Shown: positions 38,001 to 59,815 of the stretch, piece by piece
How the letters are laid out: the number at the start of each line of letters is the position of its first letter
Position numbering within the stretch: the first letter of the stretch is position 1
Assembly (NCBI RefSeq): GCF_964340395.1
Contig: NC_135570.1
Span: 9,107,822-9,171,821, forward strand
Origin: Glandiceps talaboti
Taxonomy: Eukaryota; Hemichordata; Enteropneusta; Spengelidae
Reading direction: 5' to 3'
Length of the DNA: 64,000 bases
Notes under the pieces: generated by a model
What the model was told of the DNA's origin: nothing
Databases searched by the model: none
The model's input: only the letters and a program-made list of their open reading frames with translations
Position numbers and translations under genes: made by a program

Positions 38001-39231
38001 GCAACCCACAAGATTGACATAAGCACAGCTATTGAATTTATGACAAACTGATATATTTTGTCTTTATTATATTTTCCAGCTAAGTAATGGAAACAACCAT
38101 GTGAAGAAAAACGGATCTAAAATTGCAACCTTCTTGCCAAAACGTTATAAATCCATATCAGAGAGCCCACTGAGCAAAGAACAGTCGTCCACTCTAACAT
38201 TAACTAACAATGAAGAACTTTCAAATGAGTATACCAGCCCTAGCAATGGAGTAGTGTCCAGGTTACCTACAGCTACTACTTCATCTGCTGAAAAAAAGAA
38301 GTCAAGGTCACGGCTACCTAAACCAAGGTCGTACCACCACTGAAAGGAGATTATATGCATTTCTGTTTTGTAAACAGAACGATGTGTATTTATAATGATA
38401 TATTTATAGATTTACTCTTTCTACTTGGCCCTTATATTTACATGTGTGCTTAAATCTTCAGTATTTCATAGTACACCTTGTTGCTAGGATTGAGTATCAA
38501 GTGCTGCCTAAGATCACTCGTAGAAATCATTGATTTCTCGTTTCACTTGTTGATGAAATGAAGGAACGTGTCAGTGTACACCTCCTTACTTCATGAATAT
38601 AGGAATCATGTCATAAATATTGTAAATGAAGGATTTTATGTACATGTAAATTTTTTTTTGTCAAAATATAGAAAATCTTGCTAACTCTTCACCTATTGGG
38701 TTACCTTTGCATCACATGATATGCAAATTTCAGAATATTTACATATGGATGACCTCACTGACCCAGAATCTGAATGTGAGCATCCAATCAAAATAGTTGT
38801 TTGTTGTAACTTATATGTCTTTTGTATTTGTAGTAAAAATATTCAAATGAGCGATTTATTACAACAGAAAGTAATAATGGCAGCTCATGTAAAAATTCGT
38901 TTTTTAAAAAGATATCGCTGTTCCGTTTAGTTTCTTCAACTGTATAAATTTGCGTCCTCTGTCAAATCGGTGTGACATGTATATATATAGATTATATATT
39001 ATCTGTGAAGGCTTGAAATAATGTGTATAAATTGTGGTTTGAAAGGTAAATGGAAAGAGAAAACAAAATTGTGAAATTTTCAAATTGCTGCATGCTTCTG
39101 ACAGTGTGTTTATGGTGTCTTTTGACACACAGTAATGTACTGTAGTTGTACGTGATATCTTATATAATATGCTAAAATTTGGAAAAGAAATATCAAACAC
39201 TGTGTCTATCTATGACCATCATTTTAATAAA
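12347..39231 (+). CDS. CCSER: CCSER/FAM190 family gene (serine-rich coiled-coil protein), full span
   Basis: Gene span from the acceptor of the start-codon exon to the first AATAAA after the stop. Eleven coding exons join in phase: 12473-14739, 27089-27229, 29856-30051, 30873-30908, 31066-31170, 31533-31643, 32266-32331, 33000-33481, 35023-35040, 35979-36015 and 38080-38343, giving 1240 codons. Homology to vertebrate CCSER1/CCSER2 rests on three blocks: the acidic [12 protein letters not shown] region followed by a W-K-P motif (residues ~695-738), the [16 protein letters not shown] block in exon 3, and a short coiled coil followed by a GIQTD motif like the TQT of CCSER2. Vertebrate members are 830-900 residues, so this one has a longer serine-rich N-terminal half. 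Vertebrate CCSER2 is described as microtubule-associated. Several S-x-[IL]-P motifs here fit that. Upstream non-coding exons were not identified. Confidence 0.85.
12473..14739 (+). CDS. CCSER: CCSER coding exon 1 (large serine-rich exon)
   Basis: Encodes residues 1-756, ending in phase 2 at AAACG|GTAAGT. In order: a basic N-terminus with SRLP (28-31) and a lysine-rich stretch (33-69); a poly-serine tract (248-262); three tandem copies of a 12-residue WVQGQ-[IT]-SPS unit (309-341); an acidic Glu/Gln-rich middle; an SKIP motif (457-460); and at the end the family's acidic [12 protein letters not shown] block followed by MWKPVRYG. A single giant coding exon is also the arrangement of vertebrate CCSER genes. 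Most of the protein is low complexity and probably disordered. No membrane segment or signal peptide is visible. Confidence 0.9.
13396..13497 (+). repeat. 36-bp coding tandem repeat in CCSER exon 1
   Basis: Three near-identical 36-bp units encode the WVQGQ-[IT]-SPS repeats at residues 309-341. The units differ by a few bases, indicating recent tandem duplication within the coding sequence. Confidence 0.85.
15621..15790. mobile_element. Foldback repeat family, copy A
   Basis: Homologous to 56295-56456. Shared words include GTGCAAGTGTGGC and CTTGCAGTGTTTTCTG. Each copy is an imperfect palindrome of its own left and right halves, so a non-autonomous foldback element is likely. Confidence 0.55.
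15818..15850. repeat. Perfect 13-bp hairpin
   Basis: TAACATAGACAGT (15818-15830) pairs exactly with ACTGTCTATGTTA (15838-15850) across a 7-nt loop. It lies inside intron 1 with no following T run. Its role is unknown. Confidence 0.7.
16186..16442. repeat. Two direct copies (146-bp offset) carrying palindromic X-box motifs
   Basis: Copies at about 16186-16295 and 16332-16442 share TTAGATGTTTCATGATGTTC and TCAGTTTCATACAA. Each contains a palindromic RFX-type X-box: GTTACCATGGTAAC (16228-16241) and GTTACCATGGCAAC (16374-16387). Confidence 0.8.
19180..19192. repeat. Poly-C run (C13)
   Basis: Uninterrupted C13 within intron 1. Confidence 0.95.
19241..19419. repeat. TACATA/CACATA hexanucleotide microsatellite
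   Basis: Nearly continuous six-base repeat with T/C variants. The His-Ile and Tyr-Thr frames over it are artefacts. Confidence 0.95.
20412..20609. mobile_element. Foldback MITE, copy 2 (CAATCT termini)
   Basis: A 198-bp element with perfectly complementary 83-bp arms (20412-20494 and 20527-20609) around a 32-nt loop. Its end reads CAATCTGATTAAAATC. The 9-bp flanks GGTGTGACC at 20403-20411 and 20610-20618 are identical, a clean 9-bp target-site duplication. The first ~16 bp match the element at 1722-1920 but the inner arms are unrelated. Perfect arms suggest a young insertion. Confidence 0.92.
20715..20842. repeat. 36-bp minisatellite, about 3.5 copies
   Basis: GCTGAATG-type words occur at 20721, 20761, 20797 and 20833, with the shared unit TAGGTATTTGACCCTTAGTT. 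The first unit is 4 bp longer. Confidence 0.9.
22651..22857. repeat. 103-bp direct repeat, two copies
   Basis: Both copies contain AAAATTATCAG and end in TTTAAAATGTCTGGGAACGA. The second is moderately diverged. Confidence 0.75.
24610..25215. repeat. 75-bp tandem repeat with decayed outliers
   Basis: CCTTGT words occur at 24645, 24720 and 24796, giving a 75-76-bp unit that contains GGTAACAGAGG and GGTAAAACTTG-like words. More degraded copies lie at about 24950-25080 and 25130-25215. It is related to the sequence around the X-boxes at 16.2-16.4 kb. Confidence 0.7.
26430..26545 (-). mobile_element. Interspersed repeat fragment (GGGGAATRCCACT family)
   Basis: On the minus strand it reads GGGGAATACCACTTCAGG followed by AAATAAAG. 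Related plus-strand pieces lie at 46775-46830 and 55330-55420. It is a short non-autonomous repeat, class unknown. Confidence 0.45.
27089..27229 (+). CDS. CCSER: CCSER coding exon 2 (ends inside an 81-bp minisatellite)
   Basis: The acceptor TATTTTTACAG ends at 27088. The first base completes the Arg codon left by exon 1, and the reading frame continues through a lysine-rich stretch (GSLKKKK, then ITKKKEE) into [18 protein letters not shown]. The proximal donor AAAG|GTATGT leaves phase 2, which joins exactly to the exon at 29856. The last 56 nt of this exon are the exonic part of the 81-bp repeat, so up to 24 further identical in-frame donors follow. The listed end is the most upstream choice. 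Confidence 0.8.
27174..29242 (+). repeat. 81-bp minisatellite duplicating an exon end and its 5' splice site (25 copies plus partial)
   Basis: Copies start at 27174 + 81n for n = 0 to 24, and a partial 26th starts at 29199 and diverges after GACAGATAAA. Each unit is the last 56 nt of CCSER exon 2, the donor AAAG|GTATGT, and 25 nt of intron ending at a KpnI word GGTACC. Copies are nearly identical; the commonest variant is ATG/ACG in the intronic part. The unit is 27 codons with no stop in either strand's long frame, producing a 769-codon plus ORF and a 535-codon antisense ORF. The partial copy has lost its donor. Confidence 0.97.
29243..29855 (+). other. Rest of CCSER intron 2
   Basis: Reading through the array stops at the TGA at 29271-29273. 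No other feature is seen before the acceptor GTGTCCATCTAG at 29844-29855. Confidence 0.7.
29856..30051 (+). CDS. CCSER: CCSER coding exon 3 (conserved C-terminal block)
   Basis: Residues 803-868. The first base completes an Arg codon from phase 2 and the exon ends in phase 0 at CAGAAT|GTAAGT. It contains the most conserved part of the family: a tyrosine/methionine-rich lead, then [16 protein letters not shown], matching the VQDCTAVKTQLLKLKR block of vertebrate CCSER2. It is predicted helical and probably starts the coiled-coil region. Confidence 0.9.
30873..30908 (+). CDS. CCSER: CCSER coding exon 4 (36 nt)
   Basis: Twelve codons ([12 protein letters not shown]), phase 0 on both sides, with acceptor TTTGTTTGACAG and donor AAG|GTAAGT. 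Confidence 0.8.
31066..31170 (+). CDS. CCSER: CCSER coding exon 5 (105 nt)
   Basis: 35 codons, phase 0 at both ends, with acceptor TTTAATTTCAG and donor CCAG|GTAGGT. Ser/Pro-rich (SPLSTP) then [11 protein letters not shown], corresponding to the segment before the coiled coil in vertebrate CCSER2. Confidence 0.85.
31291..31473. repeat. GATG tetranucleotide microsatellite with a (GGGT)6 core
   Basis: It fills half of the 362-bp intron between CCSER exons 5 and 6. At 31346-31368 six GGGT units form a run of G3 tracts with single-base loops on the sense strand. Confidence 0.97.
31533..31643 (+). CDS. CCSER: CCSER coding exon 6 (coiled coil)
   Basis: 37 codons, phase 0 at both ends. The Glu/Lys-rich heptad-like sequence ([12 protein letters not shown], then [10 protein letters not shown]) matches the coiled coil of vertebrate CCSER proteins. 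Acceptor CATTGTTAG, donor GTT|GTAAGT. Confidence 0.9.
31846..32090. repeat. CATA tetranucleotide microsatellite with CA tail
   Basis: Over 40 CATA units followed by a CA run, in the intron between CCSER exons 6 and 7. The Cys-Met-Tyr and His-Thr-Tyr frames over it are artefacts. Confidence 0.97.
32266..32331 (+). CDS. CCSER: CCSER coding exon 7 (66 nt)
   Basis: 22 codons, phase 0 at both ends. It contains GIQTD (residues 967-971), aligned with the TQT motif after the coiled coil in CCSER2. Acceptor TCTTTTGTAG, donor ACAG|GTATAC. Confidence 0.85.
33000..33481 (+). CDS. CCSER: CCSER coding exon 8 (482 nt)
   Basis: 160 codons plus 2 nt (residues 975-1135), from acceptor TTTCACTGACAG to donor AACCAG|GTGAGT. 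Low complexity, with repeated EPR-[IT]-EP units, Gln/Pro-rich parts and many Arg residues. Probably disordered. A weakly conserved variable region in the family. Confidence 0.85.
33602..33711. repeat. 20-bp tandem repeat in CCSER intron 8
   Basis: About 5.5 copies of GCAAAACAGATTATAGATAT and close variants, exactly 20 bp apart. Confidence 0.9.
33712..35022 (+). other. Rest of CCSER intron 8
   Basis: No exon recognised. A CTCF-like word ACACTAGAGGGCGG lies at about 34734-34747, and a palindromic GTAACCATGGTAAC near 34418. Confidence 0.5.
35023..35040 (+). CDS. CCSER: CCSER microexon 9 (18 nt), probably alternative
   Basis: The acceptor CCCATCTTGCAG and donor GAAG|GTAAAC bracket 18 nt encoding LKLWR between split codons. 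It enters and leaves in phase 2, so including or skipping it keeps the frame. It is the only candidate between exons 8 and 10 fitting this phase. It is supported by splice signals only. Confidence 0.5.
35729..35743. repeat. Poly-G run (G15)
   Basis: Uninterrupted G15 in the intron between microexon 9 and exon 10. Confidence 0.95.
35979..36015 (+). CDS. CCSER: CCSER coding exon 10 (37 nt)
   Basis: Acceptor TCTCTCTTCACAG and donor AGAG|GTATTT. It converts phase 2 to phase 0, as needed to join exon 8 or 9 to the last exon. It encodes [13 protein letters not shown]. Confidence 0.7.
36643..36923. repeat. CATA/GACA tetranucleotide microsatellite
   Basis: CATA repeats interrupted by TGTA, GGAC and GACA blocks, in the last CCSER intron. 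Confidence 0.95.
37143..37262. repeat. 52-bp tandem repeat, about 2.3 copies
   Basis: ATTGCTTT words at 37143, 37195 and 37247, with the shared sequence CCAGACACACTGTGTTA. Confidence 0.85.
38080..38343 (+). CDS. CCSER: CCSER coding exon 11 (terminal)
   Basis: Acceptor TTATATTTTCCAG; phase 0; 87 codons and a TGA. It contains two SRLP motifs (residues 1213-1216 and 1230-1233), the second within a strongly basic end ([12 protein letters not shown]) before the C-terminal SYHH. Such basic, serine-flanked S-x-[IL]-P sequences are the usual EB-protein-binding type. Confidence 0.9.
   Translation, partial: LSNGNNHVKKNGSKIATFLPKRYKSISESPLSKEQSSTLTLTNNEELSNEYTSPSNGVVSRLPTATTSSAEKKKSRSRLPKPRSYHH
38344..39225 (+). 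other. CCSER 3' UTR
   Basis: AT-rich, non-coding, runs from the stop to the first canonical poly(A) signal. No embedded repeat was seen. Confidence 0.6.
39226..39231 (+). terminator. Polyadenylation signal AATAAA for CCSER
   Basis: First AATAAA after the CCSER stop codon (883 nt downstream). Further AATAAA words exist at about 40.7 and 41.4 kb. Confidence 0.6.
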
Positions 39232-41929
39232 GAAATCTGAATTGTCATAGTAACACAGAGTACCTACACTACACCAAAGATTGTGTCATATTTGAGTTTA
39301 CAGAAATCACACTGTTTATTCATAGACCCTATACGAAAGGTAGCGTCTATGGTTTATTGTGAAACTGGCAAGTTTTATTGTTTTGATAAACTTTGTATGT
39401 TGTCGTGTGCTTACGTAAAAATATTCCACCAAACGACTTTAAAACTTTTGTATTACATTAAGCTTTCCTTCCAACTAAAAACCTGAAAATTGTTATGTGA
39501 AATTTTCAACTGTGTACTTCAGTCTTTGTCAACCCATTATTCAGAAAGTGTGACCTTATGGACACGTGAACTTAATAAGGGGTCATAGGTGTTTGGAAGT
39601 TTTATTGCCCTTCATCTCTGTTTAGTGATGGTTGGCATACCTGGACTGGATGTAAAAGGCTTGAAATATGCAGTCAAAATTTCAGGTAACAGTTGTTAAG
39701 TTTATGTTTGGAACAAAACTTCAATGTGATACTTTGGATTACCAACACAGATGAATTTTCATTTGAAGATAAAGCAACTTGTGTTCGTAGTGGTTACTTG
39801 ATATTTGTCTGTACAAGATACAGATGCAAGATTCTGGTCACCTACAGAACGATTATACCATCACACATCATAAAATAGCGACCAAGAATCAATGTATATG
39901 TATGACTGCATAAGTTGTACCCCACACATTAAAACACACATTATATAGGCATGCATTAATAACTCAATTTTCTTGTGACGATTCTGTTTTGATCCTGTTG
40001 CATGAGGTATGATGTTAATACGTCCTGAGAATTGCATAGTAATCCAAACAACTGTTCCTTGATAATTGAAAGAGTGCTCTGTTTTATAGCTGCAATGCAT
40101 ATTTACCTGGTCTCTAATTTACTTATCTTAGGAAGTACTCTAAACATGGACATTTTCACTGAAGACTTATTGTCACTTATTTCATTTAAAAGTCATAAAC
40201 ACCAAAATAAAGTAGTGACTAAAATGCCTTCTTGTACATGAACACAATGTACCAGTCTGGTAATTAGTAAAAAATTAGTCATTGAGAACTAGCTAAAGAC
40301 TGTAAAATCACAGAATTTCTAGTAGTGAAAATATCTAGGTTTACGGTATTTCTGTATTTCTTGAGTTAAAAAAATGTTATGCAGTTCTAAGCAGCACATA
40401 ATCAGGACTTTGATGGCAACTACCTATCCTAAGCACTCCTTGTGCATAATAGTTTATGTAGCCTATTATGTGAAACAGTTACTATCTCAACACTACAGGA
40501 CTATGTTGAGTTTGCCATCGTACGTACAAAGGTGCTGGCGGCCATCTTGAAATATTGCAGTGCAGATTCTGTAAATATTAACTCAGCGGGGGCATACTTT
40601 ATTTCTTTTTTGAAACTAGTTATAAAAATATTGTATAAAGTCTGTCAGAAATAGTGTACATTTTGAGGATATGTTTGAAAAGTTTTCGATGGAATTCATG
40701 ATATAAAAATAAACAGTGGAGCTGTTTAGCAGTGTAGAACAGAAGGACATATATTTTAAATGCTGAGACTATTATTAAAGGAAATTGCTGCCATGCATGT
40801 AGGGATATTACATTACATTACACTTTGAAGTCTTTCCTTGAATGTCTTTCTTGAAACTTGTAGATTATACAAATGTCAAAATCTGTACTATATCCAACTG
40901 CTGTGTATTCGAGTCAATTCACAATTTCCACACAAGCATCGGGGCCAGGTCATTTTTTATCTGGATTGGGTGGATGTTTTTAAAGTACAACAAAGATTTT
41001 CTTATAACAAACTGCCTGCCTGTACCCATTCAGTGACAAAAGTCAAAGCTCAAACACCCCCACTCTTACCCCTTAGTCCCCGATTAAAACCGTTTTCATA
41101 AATACCAAAACACCCCACACTTAAACCCCTTACTAGTTTTCAAAGGAAGTTTTGAAAAACCGATGGTGATCAAGATGATTCAAAAAAGGTAAAATAGTGA
41201 CTACAAAGAATACCATTTTTTTAGATGTTGAAATGTTACTGATAAATATTGGTAGCCAACAAAATTGTAGTGTGATGTATTGTGACAATGTGCAATGTAT
41301 TCTTCCGTGTATTGTGTATTACTCAAGGAATGATTTTCACACTGCCAATCTCTTACCACAGATCTGTTCCTCTTCTACAAGGGTTTCTATACAGAGAGTA
41401 TTTGCACGTTGTACCCAAATAAATATAAATAAAAAAGCAGTTTGAAAAAAAAATGTATTGTGTCTTCTTTCTCTTTAATGTAACCCTGATATTGGAATTT
41501 TGGGGGGGAACAAATTGTGATTTTTCTCATTTAAAGGGAGGAGGGGTTTATACCCCTCTTAGATAGATCACCATTCACCAGTGTCTCCAGATATCAATTG
41601 ATGATCACCAAGTATTAATGAAATTCACCATTCACCAGTAAATCTTGTGTAAATTCACCAATATCAAACATACAGTTTTGTCATAGTTCGACAAGCCTTA
41701 GAATGTTAACATTATGTACATTGTATGGGGTTGGATATGTAGACCAGAGAAGTGTACACATGAGTTGAGGACAGGGGTGGGGTGGGGTGAGGGGGTTCTA
41801 TCGGGCTGACAAAGTCATTCACACCCCCCCCCCCTCCCATAAAACCCCTATCACTAATTTCTAAAACGAGATAACACCCCACCCCCCTCCATACCATATT
41901 CACATGCTGGGTATTTCAGCGTGACTCAG
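39232..41929. other. Convergent intergenic DNA, left part
   Basis: No gene recognised. Short G- and C-rich runs at 41500-41890. The 74-88-codon frames have no family resemblance. Confidence 0.4.
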
Positions 41930-42620
41930 AATGGACTACTTGCCTATGTCTCACATATACTTATGAGACAGCACCATCACCTGATTAGTGACTACATAGG
42001 AATTAAATATTTTTTTAATATCATCTTTGCCAGTAAAAGATGGGGGGGGGGGGGGGGGGCTAGGATGGGAATATGTACATCTATGGGGGGTTCTAGTGGT
42101 CTCCCGCTTGAAGCTCTGGACGTTTTTGGGCTGTTCAGGCAATAATTTCCAAGCTTTACAAGACAGCACCAACATGTAATTAGCATCTAAACAATGTTTA
42201 AATATTTTTTTGAAGATTAATAGCATCTTAAGAGGGGTGGAAGAGATCTTGAGACAGGGATATGTCCACCTCTCATTGGCGAGAGTTTCTTTACTTTAAA
42301 AGTCTGTTTAGGCAATTTTTAGTTGACAGTAAGCAATAATTTCACAGTTGTGATTGACAGTACCATCTATAATTAATTAGCAATTAATCTTTATACATAG
42401 GGATAAAGTGTTCAAGATAAGTTTGATAAAATCATGACAATAAAACGTTGGTGCATCTGATTGTTGGTTGAATGAGTATCTCCCATTCATCTGGGGATGA
42501 GGGAGTCCTAGGTGGTCTCCTCCTAGCAGATCTGGAGTTTTTTGGCTGTATTTAAGTTATTCATAGCCTTTTAGGTAATAACTTCACAATTTCAAGAAGC
42601 TAAAATTAATGTAAGTTTTG
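41930..42620. repeat. Diverged repeats with a G18 run
   Basis: Segments near 41940-42060, 42100-42250 and 42480-42600 share words such as AGACAGCACCA, AGGCAATAATTT and GGTCTCC. They look like diverged copies of one 200-300-bp unit. G18 lies at 42042-42059. Confidence 0.4.
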
Positions 42621-43334
42621 CATGTCATATAAAAATTGTAATGTTTTTAACATTGGTATTGTGGCATTGCAGACGGTAAAGTCACTTTGCTATCTTAGAG
42701 ACCTTCAGGTGCTCATACGTACTGTGTATAATGGAACTGCAATCTGATTATATATGGTGATTTGTAGCATCAATAACATGTATAACCACATATTTTTATG
42801 GGACACATCGATTAAATGTAGCTATGCACATGTATATCGCAAATAACGTTAGCGGAATTCCACCACCACCATCCCCCTGTAATTGCAACTGATGTATACC
42901 GTGTGTCACTTAACAACCATACAAACAATGCAAGGTACACAACTTACAGACTGTGAATTCCATTCTTTATCATTCTTACAGTTGGAGGCAAAAAACAAGG
43001 CTGTGAAAAAAACATCTTCATATCAGCTTCATAAGCATGTTTGTAAAATACACAATAAAAAAATTTCCAGATAAAGCCATGGCCGCTTATAAATTATCAA
43101 ATATGTCTACATTTTCTTATTAAAGTCACTATAAATAATTGAAAGGGAAAATCTATATTTCAATCAAATCAGAATCTATATTTTGTACTTTTATAAGTAC
43201 ACTGAAATGAAAAAAAACAACATCATTTCTGGCTGATATTAAGCTCCTGAGAGATAATATTCACACAGTATCAATAACTTTACTGTGCATTTTTCATGTT
43301 TCCCTATCTAATTAACTTGATATTTGAATCTCTT

Positions 43335-43530
43335 AACCAATCAGAACACACCTTATATTGGTTTGAGTGCAAAACCTGTCAACCAATCAGAACACACTTT
43401 ATATTGGTTTAAATGCACATCTGTAAACCAATCAGAACACACTTTACATTCGTTAATGCATAACCTGTAAACCAATCATAACACACTTTATATTGGTTTC
43501 AATGCATAACCTGTCAACCAATCAGTATAT
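43335..43530. repeat. 45-bp CCAAT-box minisatellite, about 4.3 copies
   Basis: AACCAATC starts at 43335, 43381, 43426, 43469 and 43516. Most units read AACCAATCAGAACACAC and then ATTGGTTT, so each unit also has a short inverted repeat (AACCAAT/ATTGGTT). Confidence 0.9.
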
Positions 43531-44088
43531 GTTTTGTTTGAAACATTGTTCACTATCCAACAAAGTCTTCATCTTTGTTCTTTTAAGAACATTTTTGTAC
43601 ATTCAAACTCATCATTAGCAGTGTTTGAATTCATATCATTGGGTCTCATTTTAAAGCAATATTTTTCATTTGAATATAAAAATTACCTTCATGATACATT
43701 TTTGGTATATGATTTGCTACAAAGAATGCTCATGTCAAATATGATCAGTAAATACAGCTTGGCAATGATTGGTCAGTGATGATAACAAATTTGGGTTTCA
43801 TTGGCTGAGCCATGGTAAACTCATGGATATTCATGACACTGGCCATAATTATCACAATTTGCATAAAATAGATAGCAAGTTCACAGGACATATTTAACTG
43901 GTAGACGACACCGGAGGAAAACTAAAAATGCTACAATACTTTTTAAAACAAAGAATAAACGACACATAAACATCAAAACAACAGCACTGTACCAAAGACA
44001 AGTTCATTCAAAAGCTAAACAACTGTTGTGACTAGTTGAAGTATTTTGAAAAAAATAAGGCAGTATGACTACAGTATCTATCTCTCTG
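43531..44088. other. Intergenic, nothing recognised
   Basis: AT-rich with no gene or clear repeat. An isolated inverted CCAAT word (GATTGGTCAG) occurs near 43768. Confidence 0.4.
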
Positions 44089-44514
44089 TCAACTGCCTTG
44101 AAAGTCATTGAAACTCATATAGCTTAGATCGCCCTCAACCGGTTCAAACCTGTCATTAGCCAGCAGCAATTAACCAATCACAGAGTTCCTTTTATACTAT
44201 CAATGATGACTGCTTTTCTACCATGGACATTGAGTTGTTGGTGGCAGCCAATCAGGTTAACCGTTTGAGAGCAATCTAAAGTTATATGAGTTCCACCAAT
44301 CAGGTTAACCGTTTGAGGGCGATCTAAACTTATATGAGTTCCACCAATCAGGTTAACCGTTTGAGGGTGATCTCAAGTTATATGAGTTCCACCAATCAGG
44401 TTAACCGTTTGAGGGTGATCTAAAGTTATATGAGATCCACCAATCAGGTTAACCATTTGAGAGCAATCTAAAGTTATATGAGTTTGATAAATGACTTTCC
44501 ATCAAGGCAGTTGA
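44089..44514. mobile_element. Inverted-repeat element with an internal 48-bp minisatellite
   Basis: The ends TCAACTGCC (44089) and GGCAGTTGA (44506-44514) are inverted. The next ~60 bp of both arms also match imperfectly (ACTCATATAGCTTAGATCGC on the left against the inverted right arm). Part of the right arm is amplified into five exact 48-bp units starting at 44248, 44296, 44344, 44392 and 44440, each with CCAATCAGGTTAACC. Confidence 0.75.
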
Positions 44515-45481
44515 TATATATCATTATAATGCCTTGATTACTCAAGACAGCTTTGAAGACAAAGAATTGCTGCCTCTAATACAGTGAAGATTTCTTTTTA
44601 TAATTAGCTGAAACAAAAGCCCCATAACACTAATGAACCAATCACAACAAGCGTCTTACAGAGCAGTAACAAAATGCTCCTATCACAGCAAAACATCTTT
44701 TCAAAAATAAACGTGACACAAATGCACCAAAATTACAGTTTTTGTAAGCTCCGGACAAAACATGTCTTTTAAATTATCTTTCACAAATCTTATACGCTTC
44801 AAATAATTTTATTAGTTATAGAATGAATTTCCAAGAAAAGGAAATAAATCATATTTTTGTAAAAAAAAAAAAGAAAAAAAGAAAAAAAAAAGATACATGA
44901 CAATTGTGTACATATAACAGAAATTCACAATACTGAAATTCCTTGTCATGTGACATCACATGACTAACATGTGACCAACATTTGGTCATTTTGTTGCCAA
45001 CAGCTGTCACACTTAGGATATACTTGTACTTATTTGTCTTTCCAAATTATGTTGTATTTTGTCTCTCTACAAATATTGGTACTTTATAACTAATTCTCCC
45101 CCCAAAATGTGTTTGAAAATGTTGGAGAATTATATATATTACCGATCTGTGTTAGCATCTTCATCCAGACAAAGACCCAGTGCTTTTGTTGTTGTTTTTT
45201 TTAAAGATTGTCTATACACCCAGCACACAATGAAGAAGAAAAAGCTAATTTATTGATATAAACATCATGAAAATAGAGATGTGAAAACACAAGGTAATAA
45301 TTCCTTGCTTTGTCAATCACTATAAATATTATAAATGCTGTATATGAAAAATTCAATTCAGAAGAAAAATCTGTCTTTGATTGCCTTCAATTGTCAAAAT
45401 TGTTTTTTAAACATAAAGACATGCAAATTGTGGTGAATGATCATAAGTACAGACATGTACACTCTAAAATAAAAAGTGCTG
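44515..45481. other. Intergenic, A-rich
   Basis: An A/G-rich run at 44861-44892 and no recognised gene. A CCAATCAC word occurs at about 44637. Confidence 0.4.
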
Positions 45482-45640
45482 GTGCAGTGTCAATTGGAGA
45501 GTCTACAAAGGAGGTCTGGCAGGCCAGGGAGGGGGAGGGGTGTTGAAGATATGCTCCACTTCTTTGTGCAGTGTCAATTGGCAAGTCTATGAGGGAGGTC
45601 TGGCAGGCCAGGGAGATGGAGGGGATGAAGATGTGCCTAC
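45482..45640. repeat. 84-bp tandem duplication
   Basis: GTGCAGTGTCAATTGG at 45482 and 45566; both copies contain GAGGTCTGGCAGGCCAGGGA. Confidence 0.85.
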
Positions 45641-46016
45641 TCCTGTCTACTGACTGGAAATTGTCAGTTCAGGTCTTTTTCTGCTGTCAAAGTTCTGAGT
45701 CTAAGTTACAAAAAAGTCGAGCCAGAAGAAATTTTAATATTTGTCTGAAAATAGCAGATGATGTCACTGTAGATGGATTGTGTTTCTTTTGTTGAACAAC
45801 AATCTCAAAAACTACCAGAAAATATTGAATGAAATTATGAGTTATTTTATGAGTTCTTTTTCTCAATGTCTCAAATTCAATTTATGTATTCTACATTTAA
45901 CTGCATGATAACGCAACATTGAAATAATACTTACACAGTAATTTGATGAATAGAGGTTGTCAGGAATTTTAACTTGAGGTAGCGCCCTAGACACCAGTGC
46001 ACATTTCACAATCCTA

Positions 46017-46030
46017 CCACTAGATGGCGC
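46017..46030. promoter_or_regulatory. CTCF-type motif CCACTAGATGGCGC
   Basis: Exact match to the CTCF core pattern CCASYAGRKGGCRS, about 390 bp beyond the HIF1AN stop in the convergent intergenic interval. A motif match only. Confidence 0.35.
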
Positions 46031-46403
46031 TCATACACAAAACATGGAACAAGTGTGGATTTCACCCTATCACTCAGGTGGCAGGGATAGGGGGAGTACT
46101 GTAACAGCATAACTACTGGCTGGGTGCAAACAATTTGATGTGAGACTTGGGGACTTGAGAAAAAAAAAGTAAAAGTTCAAATTGTCCTGAATAATTACCA
46201 CAAAAAAGAATTCCACATGTGGTTCCTTTTGTACATCTACTCTTGAAACCATCACAGTAGTATATTCCTGGAGTGGTTAACCTTTGAACTTCAACCTGAG
46301 GTTGTGTCATATCTCAGCATAAAGGTCAAAAGGACAGATGAGGTTCTGGTAGGGTTTATCCTTGAGATTCTATCCCCTTGTGTTGTCTGTGCTAGCTCTA
46401 ATG

Positions 46404-59779
<13,376 letters not shown>

Positions 59780-59815
59780 TTTTTATTGTGAATGAAATGC
59801 TAGTAAATAATAAAA

